Shown in pieces: positions 35,895-45,185 of a stretch of DNA of 62,667 bases (within the stretch, counting starts at the first letter, position 1; every line of letters begins with the position of its first letter). Origin of the DNA: Miniimonas arenae (GTDB lineage: Bacteria > Actinomycetota > Actinomycetes > Actinomycetales > Beutenbergiaceae); NCBI RefSeq assembly GCF_006351005.1, contig NZ_VENP01000014.1, forward strand, positions 1 to 62,667, read 5' to 3'. The notes beneath the pieces were generated by a model that searched no databases, was not told where the DNA came from, and worked only from the letters and a program-made list of their open reading frames with translations. A program made the translations under genes and the position numbers.

Positions 35895-36006
35895 CCACCT
35901 CCGGCCGGCTCGCTGGCCGACCCGCTCGCCCCAGCACCCACCCGGCTGCTCACCCCGCACCCACCGCCGCCGCCTGCGGCTCCACGAGGACCCACGAGGA
36001 CCCACG

Positions 36007-38697
36007 ATGCGCACCGCTCAGATCCGCCGCCGCTACCTCGACTTCTTCGAGGAGCAGGACCACACGATCGTCCCGAGCACGTCCCTCATCTCCCCGGACC
36101 CCTCGATCCTCTTCACGATCGCCGGCATGGTCCCGTTCATCCCTTACATCGTGGGGACCGAGCCCGCACCGTGGCCGCGGGTGGCGAGCGCCCAGAAGTG
36201 CATCCGGACCAACGACATCGAGAACGTCGGGCGCACCACGCGGCACGGCACGTTCTTCCAGATGCTCGGCAACTTCTCGTTCGGCGACTACTTCAAGGAC
36301 GGGGCAATCGCCTACGCGTGGGAGCTCCTCACCGGTGACCCGGAGAGGGGCCGGTTCGGCTTCGACGGCTCACGGCTGTGGGTGACCATCTGGGACCAGG
36401 ACGACGTCGCGCTCTCGGCCCTCACGAACGTGGGCGTCAACCCCGACCAGATCGTGCGCCTGCCGCGCGAGGAGAACTTCTGGGACACGGGCCAGCCCGG
36501 CCCGGCGGGCCCGTGCGCGGAGTTCCACTACGACCGCGGGCCCGAGTTCGGCCCCGAGGCGGTCGGCGGGACGGTCGACCCGGGCGGTGACCGCTACCTC
36601 GAGATCTGGAACCTCGTCTTCGACCAGTTCCTGCGCGGAGAGGGCACCGGCAAGAGCTACCCGCTGCTCAAGGAGCTGGACTCCAAGGCCATCGACACCG
36701 GCGCGGGCCTGGAGCGCATCGCCTTCCTCAAGCAGGGCAAGGCGAACATGTACGAGATCGACGAGGTATTCCCCGTCATCCAGCGCGTCCAGGAGCTCTC
36801 GGGCCGCACCTACGGGGGCGGCGACGGCGTGAGCGAGCCCGAGGACGACGTGCGGATGCGCGTCGTGGCCGACCACGTCCGCTCGGCGCTGATGCTCGTG
36901 GGCGACGGCGTCCGGCCCGCCAACGAGGGCCGCGGCTACGTGCTGCGCCGTCTCCTGCGCCGGTCCGTGCGGGCCATGCGTCTGCTCGGCGTGACCGACC
37001 CGGCGCTGCCGGAGCTCCTGCCGGTGTCCAAGGACGCGATGAAAGCCTCCTACCCCGAGCTCGAGGCCGACTTCGCGCGCATCTCGGGCATCGTCTACGA
37101 CGAGGAGGACGCGTTCCGACGCACCCTGGAGTCCGGCACGACGATCCTCGACACCGCGGTGCGCCGCGTGCGGCAGTCCGGCGGCACGGCGATCACCGGC
37201 GAGGACGCGTTCAAGCTGCACGACACCTACGGCTTCCCGATCGACCTCACGGTCGAGATGGCGTCCGAGCAGGGCCTCTCGATCGACACCGAGACCTTCC
37301 GCCGGCTCATGACCGAGCAGCGCCAGCGCGCCCGCGCGGACGCGCTCGCGAAGAAGACCGGCCACGTCGACACGTCGATCTACACCGCGATGGCGGGCGA
37401 CCTCGCTCAGCCCGTGCAGTTCCTCGGCTACACCGACGCGACCGCACGGGTGTCCGTGGTGGGTCTGCTCAGCGGCGGTGCCCCGGTGCCCACCGTGTCC
37501 GCGCCCGCGGACGTCGAGGTCGTGCTGGACCGCACGCCCTTCTACGCCGAGGCCGGCGGCCAGCTCGCCGACCAGGGCCAGATCGTGCTCGACGGCGGTG
37601 GCGTGATCGAGGTCGACGACGTGCAGGCCCCGATCAAGGGCTTCTCCGTGCACCGCGGACGCCTCGTCGAGGGTCAGGCGACGCTCGGCGACGGCGGCGT
37701 GGCGAGCATCGACACCGAGCGCCGGCACGCGATCGCGCGTGCCCACACCGCCACGCACCTCGTGCACAAGGCGCTGCGGGAGACGCTGGGGGAGTCGGCC
37801 ACCCAGGCCGGCTCCGAGAACGCGCCGCACCGGCTGCGGTTCGATTTTCGGGCCGGCAGCCAGCCGCCCGCCTCCGCGCTGCCCGAGATCGCCGAGCGCG
37901 TGAACTCACGCGCGGCGGAGGACCTCGAGGTCACCGACCGCACGATGGCGCTGGACGACGCGCGTGCACTCGGCGCGATGGCGCTCTTCGGGGAGAAGTA
38001 CGGCAACCGGGTGCGGGTCGTGGAGATCGGCGGCGACTGGTCACGCGAGCTGTGCGCCGGGACCCACGTGCGCTCCACCGGGCACCTCGGCCCCGTCACC
38101 CTGCTCGGGGAGTCCTCGATCGGCTCCGGCGTGCGCCGGGTCGAGGCCCTCGTCGGTGACGCGGCCCAGCGCTTCCACGCGCGCGAGCAGGTCCTGGTCT
38201 CCCAGCTCTCCCAGCTCGTCGGCGTGCGCAGCGAGGAACTGCCCGAGCGGATCTCCGGCCTGCTCGGCCGGCTCAAGGACGCCGAGCGCGAGCTCGCCGC
38301 GCTGCGCCAGTCCCAGCTCCTCGCGAAGGCGGGGGCGCTCGTCGCGCAGGCGCAGGACGTCGACGGCGTGCGCGTCCTCGCGCACGACGCGGGCGAGGTC
38401 GCAGGCGGGGACGACGCACGCACGCTCGCCCTCGACCTGCGTGAGCGGCTCGGCGGCGCGGCCGTCGTGGTGGTGGGCGCCGTCGCCAAGGGGCGGCCCG
38501 CCGTCGTGGTCGCGACCTCTGAGGCGGCGCGCGGGCGCGGCCTCAAGGCCGGCGACCTGGTGCGCGACCTCGCGGCCGCCCTCGGCGGTCGCGGCGGCGG
38601 TCGCGACGACGTCGCGCAGGGCGGCGGGGCCGACGCCTCGGCGCTGCCCGCGGCGCTGGCCGGCGCGGCCGAGTCGGTGCGCTCGAGGCTGGCCTGA
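36007..38697 (+). CDS. alaS: Alanyl-tRNA synthetase
   Basis: A class II synthetase of 896 residues that charges tRNA-Ala. The N-terminal catalytic core is intact (RRRYLDFFEEQDHTIVPS, motif 2 TRHGTFFQMLGNFSFGDYFK, AGLERIAFLKQG). The editing domain has the zinc site His580/His584 (AHTATHLVH) with Cys683/His687 (CAGTHV). The C-Ala domain follows a coiled coil (LKDAERELAALRQSQLL). The end is Gly/Ala/Arg-rich (GGRGGGRDDVAQGGG). ATG at 36007 gives the usual N-terminus MRTAQIRRRYLDFF. It begins the alaS-ruvX-mltG-aroE unit. Confidence 0.97.
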   Translation: MRTAQIRRRYLDFFEEQDHTIVPSTSLISPDPSILFTIAGMVPFIPYIVGTEPAPWPRVASAQKCIRTNDIENVGRTTRHGTFFQMLGNFSFGDYFKDGAIAYAWELLTGDPERGRFGFDGSRLWVTIWDQDDVALSALTNVGVNPDQIVRLPREENFWDTGQPGPAGPCAEFHYDRGPEFGPEAVGGTVDPGGDRYLEIWNLVFDQFLRGEGTGKSYPLLKELDSKAIDTGAGLERIAFLKQGKANMYEIDEVFPVIQRVQELSGRTYGGGDGVSEPEDDVRMRVVADHVRSALMLVGDGVRPANEGRGYVLRRLLRRSVRAMRLLGVTDPALPELLPVSKDAMKASYPELEADFARISGIVYDEEDAFRRTLESGTTILDTAVRRVRQSGGTAITGEDAFKLHDTYGFPIDLTVEMASEQGLSIDTETFRRLMTEQRQRARADALAKKTGHVDTSIYTAMAGDLAQPVQFLGYTDATARVSVVGLLSGGAPVPTVSAPADVEVVLDRTPFYAEAGGQLADQGQIVLDGGGVIEVDDVQAPIKGFSVHRGRLVEGQATLGDGGVASIDTERRHAIARAHTATHLVHKALRETLGESATQAGSENAPHRLRFDFRAGSQPPASALPEIAERVNSRAAEDLEVTDRTMALDDARALGAMALFGEKYGNRVRVVEIGGDWSRELCAGTHVRSTGHLGPVTLLGESSIGSGVRRVEALVGDAAQRFHAREQVLVSQLSQLVGVRSEELPERISGLLGRLKDAERELAALRQSQLLAKAGALVAQAQDVDGVRVLAHDAGEVAGGDDARTLALDLRERLGGAAVVVVGAVAKGRPAVVVATSEAARGRGLKAGDLVRDLAAALGGRGGGRDDVAQGGGADASALPAALAGAAESVRSRLA

Positions 38698-38699
38698 GC

Positions 38700-39164
38700 G
38701 TGCGTCGCGGGGTCCGGGTGGGTGTCGACGTCGGCAGCGTGCGCGTCGGCGTCGCCCGCAGCGACCCCGACGGCCTCATCGCGACCCCGGTCGAGACGGT
38801 GCGGCGCACGCCCGGCCAGGATGGGTCCGCCCGGGTTGTGGAGATCGTGCGCGAGTTCGACGCCGTCGAGGTGGTGGTCGGGCTCCCGCGATCCCTGGAC
38901 GGGCGCGAACGTGCGGCCGCCGGCCTCGCACGGGGTTACGCTCGGACGATTGCGCGCGCCGTCGCACCGGTCCCCGTCCGTCTCGTGGACGAGCGATTCT
39001 CGACGTCGACGGCGCAACGGGCGATGACCGCCTCGGGCCGCAGGGCCCGAGACCAGCGGTCCGTCGTCGACCAGGTGGCAGCGGTGGTGATCCTGCAGGC
39101 TGCTCTCGACCTCGAGCGCTCCACGGGGACGCCGCCGGGGACTGAACTGACGTCAGGGGGCTGA
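38700..39164 (+). CDS. ruvX: Pre-16S rRNA processing nuclease (YqgF/RuvX)
   Basis: A 154-residue RNase H-fold nuclease that matures the 5' end of 16S rRNA. The first acidic residue is in VGVDVGSVRVGVARSD, VVVGLPRSLDGRE is the central motif, and RLVDERFSTSTAQ and VDQVAAVVILQAAL hold the remaining active-site positions. It has the usual length and starts at a GTG two bases after the alaS stop, so translation is likely coupled. Next comes mltG after 18 bp. Confidence 0.93.
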   Translation: MRRGVRVGVDVGSVRVGVARSDPDGLIATPVETVRRTPGQDGSARVVEIVREFDAVEVVVGLPRSLDGRERAAAGLARGYARTIARAVAPVPVRLVDERFSTSTAQRAMTASGRRARDQRSVVDQVAAVVILQAALDLERSTGTPPGTELTSGG

Positions 39165-39182
39165 CGTGGAGGAATCGATACC

Positions 39183-40442
39183 GTGACGGATCTCTTCGGG
39201 GACTCGCCCGAGCACGACGAGCTCGAGTACGAGGAGGAGCGGGCCAGCCGGCGCCAGCGGCGCACGTCCGGCCAGGGGGGCAACGGACGCGGCGACAGCA
39301 GGTCCGCGCGCGAGGTCGCGCGCCGCCGTCGGCGCTCGATCTTCAGCTTCGTCGTGATGATCGCGATCCTGGGGGGGATCGGGTTCTTCGCGGTGAAGAT
39401 CATCGTGCCGTCGGTCACGCCCGACCCGCAGGCGACCCCGATGGTCACCGACTATCCGGGTCCCGGCCACGACGAGGTCACGGTGGACATCCCCGAGGGG
39501 GCCAACGGCGCTCAGATCGGCGACATCCTCACCACGGCCGGCGTGGTCGCGACGACCGACGCGTTCTCCGCGGCGTTCGCCGCGAACTCGGCCGCCACGT
39601 CGATCCAGCCCGGGTCGTACTCCCTCGCCCTGGAGATGAAGGCATCCGACGCCGTCTCGGCGCTGCTGGACCCGAACCGCCGGGTGGACAGCCGCATCAC
39701 CATCCCGGAGGGCTGGCGCGCCGACCAGATCTACGCGCGGATCGCGGACAACCTCGGCATCCCCGTCGAGGACGTCACCACGGCCGCGCACGACTACGCG
39801 AGCTTCGGGCTCGACGGTCCGCCCAACACCAACGACGGCGTGCTGGACCCGATGGAGGGGTGGTTCTACCCCTCGACGTACTCGGTCCCGCCGGGCTCCA
39901 CCGCCGCCGACGTGCTCAAGCAGATGTACGACCGCACCATCAGCGAGCTCGACAAGCTCGGCGTTGCCCCCGAGGACCGCCTGCGGGTCCTCACGATCGG
40001 CTCGATCGCGATCAAGGAGGCGTTCTTCGAGGAGGACTGGCCCAAGGTCACCCGCGTCATCGAGAACCGCCTCGTCCCGGGCAACGCGACGGGAGCCACC
40101 ACGCTGGGCATGGACTCGACGCTCGACTACGCGTGGTCGGTGCAGAACCCGGGTCAGACGATGGACCCCTCGCTGCACAACAGCGACACGAGCCCGTACA
40201 ACACCCGCAAGAACTCCGGCCTGCCGCCGTCGCCGATCGGCTCGATCGACTCGCGTCTCATGGAGGCCGCGGTGTACCCGGAGGAGGGCGACTGGGTGTT
40301 CTTCGTGTCCACCGACCTGTGCTCCGGCGTCACGACGTTCACCGACGACTACAACGAGTTCCTCCAGCTGCAGGAGCAGTTCCGGGCCTGGAACGAGAAG
40401 TACGTCGCGAACGGCAGCACGTGCCCCGTCCCCGAGGGCTGA
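39183..40442 (+). CDS. mltG: Endolytic murein transglycosylase MltG
   Basis: A membrane-anchored lytic transglycosylase of 419 residues that cuts nascent glycan strands. A charged N-terminal cytoplasmic part (about 60 residues, rich in Glu/Arg) precedes one TM helix (SFVVMIAILGGIGFFAVKIIV). The LysM-like and YceG catalytic domains follow (ITIPEGWRADQIYARIAD, LEGWFYPSTY-type MEGWFYPSTYSV, IAIKEAFFEEDWPKVTRVIENRL). The catalytic glutamate is expected in the IKEAFFEED region. GGAGG is the ribosome site. The alaS-ruvX-mltG-aroE order matches M. tuberculosis. Confidence 0.93.
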   Translation: MTDLFGDSPEHDELEYEEERASRRQRRTSGQGGNGRGDSRSAREVARRRRRSIFSFVVMIAILGGIGFFAVKIIVPSVTPDPQATPMVTDYPGPGHDEVTVDIPEGANGAQIGDILTTAGVVATTDAFSAAFAANSAATSIQPGSYSLALEMKASDAVSALLDPNRRVDSRITIPEGWRADQIYARIADNLGIPVEDVTTAAHDYASFGLDGPPNTNDGVLDPMEGWFYPSTYSVPPGSTAADVLKQMYDRTISELDKLGVAPEDRLRVLTIGSIAIKEAFFEEDWPKVTRVIENRLVPGNATGATTLGMDSTLDYAWSVQNPGQTMDPSLHNSDTSPYNTRKNSGLPPSPIGSIDSRLMEAAVYPEEGDWVFFVSTDLCSGVTTFTDDYNEFLQLQEQFRAWNEKYVANGSTCPVPEG

Positions 40443-40446
40443 GTCG

Positions 40447-41364
40447 GTGACTCGCGGCGCACCTGCCGCGCCTGGCACGTCCGGACGCTCCGGCCCGCAC
40501 ACGCCGCCCGTGCGGCGGGCCGGCGTCGTCGGACACCCCGTGGCGCACAGCCTGTCACCCGTGCTGCACGGCGCCGCCTACCGCACGCTCGGCCTCGACG
40601 GCTGGTCCTACGACGCGATCGACGTGCCCGACGGCGAGCTCGCCGCATGGCTCTCGGGTTGCGGTCCGGAGTGGGCCGGGTTGTCCGTGACGATGCCTCA
40701 CAAGAAGGCCGCGCTCGCGCTCGCCGACGTCACCGACCCCCTGGCCGCGACCGTCGGTGCGGCCAACACGCTCGTCCTGCAGGGCGCCGGTGCCGGTCGC
40801 CTCGTCGTGGCCGCGAACACGGACGTCCACGGCGTGGCCCAGGCCGTGCGCGAGGTGCGCGGTGCGGACCCGGCGACCTCCGCCGTCGTGCTCGGTGCCG
40901 GCGGCACCGCCGCGGCGGGCCTCGCGGCGCTCGCCGAGCTCGGGGTCAACTCGCCGGTCGTGTGCGTGCGCTCGAGCGCACGCGCCGCGGACCTGCTCCA
41001 GGCCGCGCACCGGATGGGGGTCGACGTGACGCTGCGGCGGTTCGACCAGGCGGCGCGGTTCATCCTCGGGGCGGACATCGTGCTGCAGACCGCGGTCGCG
41101 GGCGCCGCCGATCCCGTCGCGGCCGGGCTGACCGCCGAGCTGGCCCGCTCCGGGGCTCGGCTGCGGCCGGACCAGGTGCTCCTCGACGCGATCTACGACC
41201 CGTGGCCCACGGCGCTCGCGCGGGCGTGGGAGGACTGCGGCGGCTGCGTCGCGCCGGGCTGGCTCATGCTGCTGCACCAGGCGGTCGAGCAGGTCCGGCT
41301 GATGACGGGCGTGCCCGCGCCGGTGGACGCGATGCGCGCGGCGCTGGTCGCAGCGCTGCCGTGA
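40447..41364 (+). CDS. aroE: Shikimate dehydrogenase
   Basis: Reduces 3-dehydroshikimate to shikimate with NADPH. With the GTG at 40447 the protein has 305 residues. Shikimate-binding SLSP (Ser35, Ser37), catalytic Lys86 (VTMPHKKAA) and Asp126 (NTDVHG) are present, and VVLGAGGTAAAGLAALAELG is the nucleotide-binding loop. The first 22 residues are a disordered Pro/Gly/Ala lead; GTG 40510 is an alternative start that removes it. The stop overlaps the prepilin peptidase start (GTGA). The next shikimate step (kinase) is encoded 2 kb downstream. Confidence 0.93.
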   Translation: MTRGAPAAPGTSGRSGPHTPPVRRAGVVGHPVAHSLSPVLHGAAYRTLGLDGWSYDAIDVPDGELAAWLSGCGPEWAGLSVTMPHKKAALALADVTDPLAATVGAANTLVLQGAGAGRLVVAANTDVHGVAQAVREVRGADPATSAVVLGAGGTAAAGLAALAELGVNSPVVCVRSSARAADLLQAAHRMGVDVTLRRFDQAARFILGADIVLQTAVAGAADPVAAGLTAELARSGARLRPDQVLLDAIYDPWPTALARAWEDCGGCVAPGWLMLLHQAVEQVRLMTGVPAPVDAMRAALVAALP

Positions 41365-42059
41365 GCCTGCCCGCTGCGGCGGTGGCGGCGCTCGTCGCAC
41401 TCCTCGCCGGGGCGGCGGGGTGGCGCGCCGCGCCGTGGCTGCGCACGCTCGCCCGGCTGTCGGCCCACGACCAGCGCCGGCCGTGGACCCTGCGGCCCGC
41501 CGTGGTGGCGTGCACGTGCGCGGGCCTGGCCGCGCTGAGCGTGCTCACCGCGCACGCCCAGGAGCTGCCGCCGGCGACCTGGTCGGGGCTCGCCGTCGGC
41601 TGGGTCGCGGCCGGTGCGGCGGCGCTGGTGGACGCCGCGGCGCACCGCCTGCCCGACGTCCTCGTCCTGCGGGTCGGGGGAGTCGGGGTCGCGCTCGCTG
41701 TCGTGGGCGCCCTCATCGCCGGGCGCCCCGCGCTCGTGCTGGGCGCGCTCGCGGGTGCCGTGGTCGGGTACCTCGTGCTCGGCCTCGTCGCGTTCGCCTA
41801 CCCGCCGGGGATGGGCTACGGCGACGTCAAGCTCGCCGCCCTGCTGGGAGCCCTGCTGGGCCTCGCGTCCGGGTTCGGACCCGCGCCCTGGTGGGGCGGG
41901 GCGATCGTGGCGGTGGCGATGCTCCTGCTCGCGTTCGTCGTCGGCGGCGTGGGCTCGCTCGTCCTGCTCGCCGCACGCCGGGTGACGGCGCGCACGGCCG
42001 TGCCGTTCGGACCGGTGCTCGTGCTCGCCGCCGCGGTGGTGGCCGCGGGGTTCGCCTGA
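41361..42059 (+). CDS. A24-type prepilin peptidase
   Basis: A 232-residue polytopic membrane aspartic protease of the prepilin peptidase (TadV/CpaA-type A24) family. The two catalytic aspartates are Asp91 (ALVDAAAHRLPD) and Asp155 (GMGYGDVK). The N-terminal methylase domain with its cysteines is absent, so it would cleave but probably not methylate. No pilin or Tad assembly gene is in the window, so the substrate must be encoded elsewhere. M. tuberculosis Rv2551c occupies the same place after aroE, so the position is conserved. Its GTG overlaps the aroE stop. Confidence 0.88.
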   Translation: MSLPAAAVAALVALLAGAAGWRAAPWLRTLARLSAHDQRRPWTLRPAVVACTCAGLAALSVLTAHAQELPPATWSGLAVGWVAAGAAALVDAAAHRLPDVLVLRVGGVGVALAVVGALIAGRPALVLGALAGAVVGYLVLGLVAFAYPPGMGYGDVKLAALLGALLGLASGFGPAPWWGGAIVAVAMLLLAFVVGGVGSLVLLAARRVTARTAVPFGPVLVLAAAVVAAGFA

Positions 42060-42093
42060 CGCCCCCCAGCGTTCCCCTGAGACTCGCGTGATC

Positions 42094-42127
42094 GGTGCGA
42101 GCCCGCACGACGGCGGGTCTCGCCACC
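42094..42127 (+). terminator. Imperfect hairpin between prepilin peptidase and aroC
   Basis: GGTGCGAGCCCGC and GCGGGTCTCGCCACC pair with bulges. It lies 35 bp after the peptidase stop and before the aroC start, so it may separate the two units. Confidence 0.35.
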
Positions 42128-42173
42128 CGGCCACGCGCGGCGGGTCGCGGTGCGGCGTGGGAGGATGCCGATC

Positions 42174-43361
42174 ATGCTCAGGTGGTTGACCGCCGGCGAG
42201 TCGCACGGTCCGGCGCTCGTCGCGATGCTCGAAGGACTTCCGGCCGGGGTCGCCGTGACGACCCAGGAGATCCAGGAGGCGCTCGCGCGTCGGCGCCTCG
42301 GCTACGGCCGCGGCGCACGGATGAGCTTCGAGCAGGACGAGGTGACCCTGCTCGGCGGCGTGCGGCACGGGCGTTCGCAGGGCGGCCCCGTCGCGATCGA
42401 GATCGGTAACACCGAGTGGCCCAAGTGGGAGCAGGTGATGAGCGCCGATCCCGTCGACCCGGCGATCCTCAGCGGCGCCCGCGGCGCCCCGCTCACGCGA
42501 CCGCGACCCGGGCACGCCGACCTCATCGGCATGACGAAGTACGGCTTCGACGAGGCGCGTCCCGTGCTCGAGCGCGCCAGCGCGCGAGAGACCGCGGCCC
42601 GCGTGGCGCTCGGCGTGCTGGCCGCGCACTACCTCGAGCAGGTCGCCGGCGTCCGGCTCGTCTCGCACGTCGTCTCGATCGGCGAGGTCGCCGTCCCCGA
42701 CGACGCACCCCTGCCGGGTCCCGACGACGTCGCGGCGTTGGACGCCGACCCCGTGCGCTGCCACGACGCGAACACGTCCGCGGCGATGGTCGCGGAGATC
42801 GACGAGTGCAAGAAGGCCGGCGACACCCTCGGCGGCGTCGTCGAGGTACTGGCCTACGGCCTGCCGCCGGGCCTCGGCTCCTACGTGCAGTCCGACCGCC
42901 GGCTCGATGCCCGGCTCGCCGCCGCGCTCATGGGCATCCAGGCGATGAAGGGCGTCGAGGTCGGCGACGGCTTCACGACGGCGCGGCGGCGCGGCTCGGC
43001 CGCACACGACGAGATCGAGCGGGACCCCAGCGGCGTGCTGCACCGGCGCAGCAATCGCGCGGGCGGGCTCGAGGGTGGCATGACGAACGGCGAGGTCCTG
43101 CGTGTGCGCGCCGCGATGAAGCCGATCTCGACGGTGCCTCGCGCGCTGGACACCGTGGACGTCGCGACGGGGGAGGCCGCCAAGGCGATCCACCAGCGCT
43201 CCGACGTGTGCGCGGTGCCGCCCGCGGCCGTGGTCGCGGAGGCGATGGTCGCGCTCGTGCTCGCGCAGGCGCTGCTGGAGAAGGTCGGTGGGGACAGCGT
43301 CGAGGAGTCCGCGCGCAACCTGCGCGCCTATCTCGACGCGGTGCCCGCGACGATGCGATGA
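42174..43361 (+). CDS. aroC: Chorismate synthase
   Basis: Converts EPSP to chorismate using reduced FMN, the last shikimate-pathway step. The protein has 395 residues and opens with the hallmark [21 protein letters not shown]. It carries [36 protein letters not shown] and [21 protein letters not shown]. The ATG at 42174 is preferred over upstream codons because it begins the family N-terminus; GGAGGA or a GAGGAT -10 hexamer precedes it. It heads aroC-aroK-aroB with overlapping stops and starts. Confidence 0.97.
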   Translation: MLRWLTAGESHGPALVAMLEGLPAGVAVTTQEIQEALARRRLGYGRGARMSFEQDEVTLLGGVRHGRSQGGPVAIEIGNTEWPKWEQVMSADPVDPAILSGARGAPLTRPRPGHADLIGMTKYGFDEARPVLERASARETAARVALGVLAAHYLEQVAGVRLVSHVVSIGEVAVPDDAPLPGPDDVAALDADPVRCHDANTSAAMVAEIDECKKAGDTLGGVVEVLAYGLPPGLGSYVQSDRRLDARLAAALMGIQAMKGVEVGDGFTTARRRGSAAHDEIERDPSGVLHRRSNRAGGLEGGMTNGEVLRVRAAMKPISTVPRALDTVDVATGEAAKAIHQRSDVCAVPPAAVVAEAMVALVLAQALLEKVGGDSVEESARNLRAYLDAVPATMR

Positions 43362-43993
43362 CGCCGTTCGTGCTGCTCGTCGGGCCGCCGGGGGCGGGCA
43401 CCTCGACGGTCGCGCGCGAGCTGGCCGCGGCCCGCGGGCTCGCCGTGGTCGACACCGAGCGGGTGACGGCCGAGCAGCTCGGCCACACCGACGTCGCGAC
43501 GGCGTTCGTGGTCCGCGGCGAGGACGCGTTCCGCGCGGCGGAGACGCAGGTCGTGCTCGCGCTGCTCGGTGGCCGTGCGGTACCGGGCGACGGCGATGGC
43601 GGCGACGGCGACGGCGAGAGTGCGGTGCCGGAGGGCTCCGGCGTGGCGCCCGAGGAGTCGGACGCGGCGGTGACCGCAGGGCCCGACAGCAGCCCCGTCG
43701 TCGTGGCCCTCGGCTCGGGTGCGCTCACCGCGCCCGAGGTGCGCGACGCCGTCGTCGGCCTGCCGCTGGTCCAGCTGACGGTGTCGCTCGCGCACGCCGC
43801 GCCCCGGCTCGGGCTCTCGACGGCGCGACCGGTCTTCCTCGGCAACCCGCGCGCACAGTGGGCACGGCTCGCCCAGGAGCGCCGCGCGCTGTACGACACC
43901 GTGGCGGTGGCCGCCGTCGACACCGACGACCGCACGCCTGCCCAGGTCGCCGCGGACGTCGTCCGCGTGCTGGAGGAGAGGGACCCGCGATGA
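43358..43993 (+). CDS. aroK: Shikimate kinase-like protein with a degenerate P-loop
   Basis: By position and overall pattern this is AroK, which phosphorylates shikimate. However, the P-loop is GPPGAGTST (9-17), with Thr15 where family members have the catalytic lysine (GxGKST). Asp34 of the M. tuberculosis enzyme is Glu34 here (VVDTE), and the GGG shikimate loop is GSG (VVALGSGAL). The substrate arginine (FR, residue 59), the lid ARPVF and a late ERRALYD arginine remain. A 40-residue Gly/Asp/Glu-rich insert follows residue 73. It overlaps aroC (ATGA) and aroB (ATGA). It may be inactive or altered; a second kinase elsewhere would be needed. Confidence 0.8.
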   Translation: MTPFVLLVGPPGAGTSTVARELAAARGLAVVDTERVTAEQLGHTDVATAFVVRGEDAFRAAETQVVLALLGGRAVPGDGDGGDGDGESAVPEGSGVAPEESDAAVTAGPDSSPVVVALGSGALTAPEVRDAVVGLPLVQLTVSLAHAAPRLGLSTARPVFLGNPRAQWARLAQERRALYDTVAVAAVDTDDRTPAQVAADVVRVLEERDPR

Positions 43994-45099
43994 CAGGACC
44001 GGCCACGAGGATCACGGTCACGGCCGAGCGCACGTACGACGTCGTGATCGGGCACGGGCTGCTCGGCGAGCTCGCGCCGCTGCTCGGCGAGGGCGTGCAG
44101 CGCGTCCTGCTGCTCGCGCCGCACGCGCTCGCCGCGACCGCCGAGGCGGTGCGCGAGGACCTCGTCGCGCTCGGTTACGAGGCGTACATCGCCGAGGTGC
44201 CCGACGCCGAGGAGGCCAAGACCGCGCAGGTCGCCGCCTTCTGCTGGGGCGTCCTCGGGCAGGCCGGGTTCACCCGCAGCGACGCGGTGGTCGGCATCGG
44301 CGGGGGTGCCACGACGGACCTTGCCGGGTTCGTGGCGGCGACCTGGCTGCGCGGCGTGCGGGTAGTGCAGGTCCCGACGACGCTGCTCGCGATGGTCGAC
44401 GCGGCCGTCGGCGGCAAGACGGGGATCAACACGGCCGAGGGCAAGAATCTCGTCGGCGCGTTCCACTCGCCGGTCGGCGTGCTGGCCGATCTCGGGACGC
44501 TCGAGACGCTGCCGAGGCACGACCTCGTCGCGGGGCTGGCCGAGGTGGTGAAGTGCGGGTTCATCGCGGACCCGGTGATCCTCGACCTCGTGGAGGCCTC
44601 ACCGGACGAGGCCGCGACGCCGGGCTCGCCGGTGCTGCGCGAGCTCGTCGAGCGCGCCGTGGCGGTCAAGGCCCGCGTGGTGTCGCAGGACCTGCGGGAG
44701 GCCGACCTGCGGGAGATCCTCAACTACGGGCACACGTTCGCGCACGCGATCGAGCAGGTCGAGCGCTACCAGTGGCGGCACGGCGCGGCGGTGAGCGTGG
44801 GGATGGTCTACGAGGCCGAGCTCGCGCGTCTCTCCGGGCGCCTGGCGGAGGACGTGGTCGACCGGCACCGGGCGATCCTCACCTCGCTCGGGCTGCCCGT
44901 CACCTACCGGGGCGACCGGTGGCCCCGCCTGCTCGAGGCCATGCGGCGGGACAAGAAGACTCGCGGCGACATGCTCCGCTTCGTCGGCCTTGAGGGGGTG
45001 GGCCGTCCGATCCGGATCGAGGGCCCGGACCCCACGCTGCTGACCGCCGCCTACGCCGAGGTGAGCGAGACCGCGGCCGGGGGTGCGGTCGACCTGTAA
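43990..45099 (+). CDS. aroB: 3-dehydroquinate synthase
   Basis: Cyclises DAHP to 3-dehydroquinate with NAD+ and a divalent metal, the second shikimate-pathway step. The protein has 369 residues. Visible motifs are [23 protein letters not shown], the [20 protein letters not shown] signature, and the metal ligands in [20 protein letters not shown] and [11 protein letters not shown]. Normal length. The ATG overlaps the aroK stop. In M. tuberculosis aroQ and pepQ follow; here they are replaced by a SatD-family regulator, and no 3-dehydroquinate dehydratase gene is visible in the window. Confidence 0.97.
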   Translation: MTGPATRITVTAERTYDVVIGHGLLGELAPLLGEGVQRVLLLAPHALAATAEAVREDLVALGYEAYIAEVPDAEEAKTAQVAAFCWGVLGQAGFTRSDAVVGIGGGATTDLAGFVAATWLRGVRVVQVPTTLLAMVDAAVGGKTGINTAEGKNLVGAFHSPVGVLADLGTLETLPRHDLVAGLAEVVKCGFIADPVILDLVEASPDEAATPGSPVLRELVERAVAVKARVVSQDLREADLREILNYGHTFAHAIEQVERYQWRHGAAVSVGMVYEAELARLSGRLAEDVVDRHRAILTSLGLPVTYRGDRWPRLLEAMRRDKKTRGDMLRFVGLEGVGRPIRIEGPDPTLLTAAYAEVSETAAGGAVDL

Positions 45100-45119
45100 C
45101 GGTGCTGCACGCGGGATCC

Positions 45120-45141
45120 GGTTGATCAGGCATGATCAACC
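45120..45141. promoter_or_regulatory. Palindromic operator upstream of the SatD-family gene
   Basis: A perfect 9-bp inverted repeat, GGTTGATCA and TGATCAACC, separated by GGCA, 21 bp after the aroB stop. It shares the GGTTGAT half-site with the second dyad over the promoter. Confidence 0.7.
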
Positions 45142-45147
45142 CTTCGT

Positions 45148-45182
45148 GGTTGATCGTATTACATCAACCCGCTAGGGTTGAT
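45148..45182 (+). promoter_or_regulatory. SatD promoter overlapped by GGTTGAT half-sites
   Basis: A -35 TTGATC (45150-45155) is 17 bp from a -10 TAGGGT (45173-45178). GGTTGAT (45148-45154) and ATCAACC (45163-45169) form an inverted pair 8 bp apart, and another GGTTGAT (45176-45182) overlaps the -10. The gene starts 7 bp after the -10, so the message would be nearly leaderless. The layout suggests repression by steric block. Confidence 0.65.
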
Positions 45183-45185
45183 GCC

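Noticed and set aside
37674-39017. Minus-strand frame opposite alaS and ruvX
   Set aside because: It is a shadow of alaS/ruvX with low-complexity Ser/Arg/Thr content and no start signal.
44175-44723. Minus-strand frame opposite aroB
   Set aside because: It mirrors aroB codons; aroB motifs on the plus strand are complete.
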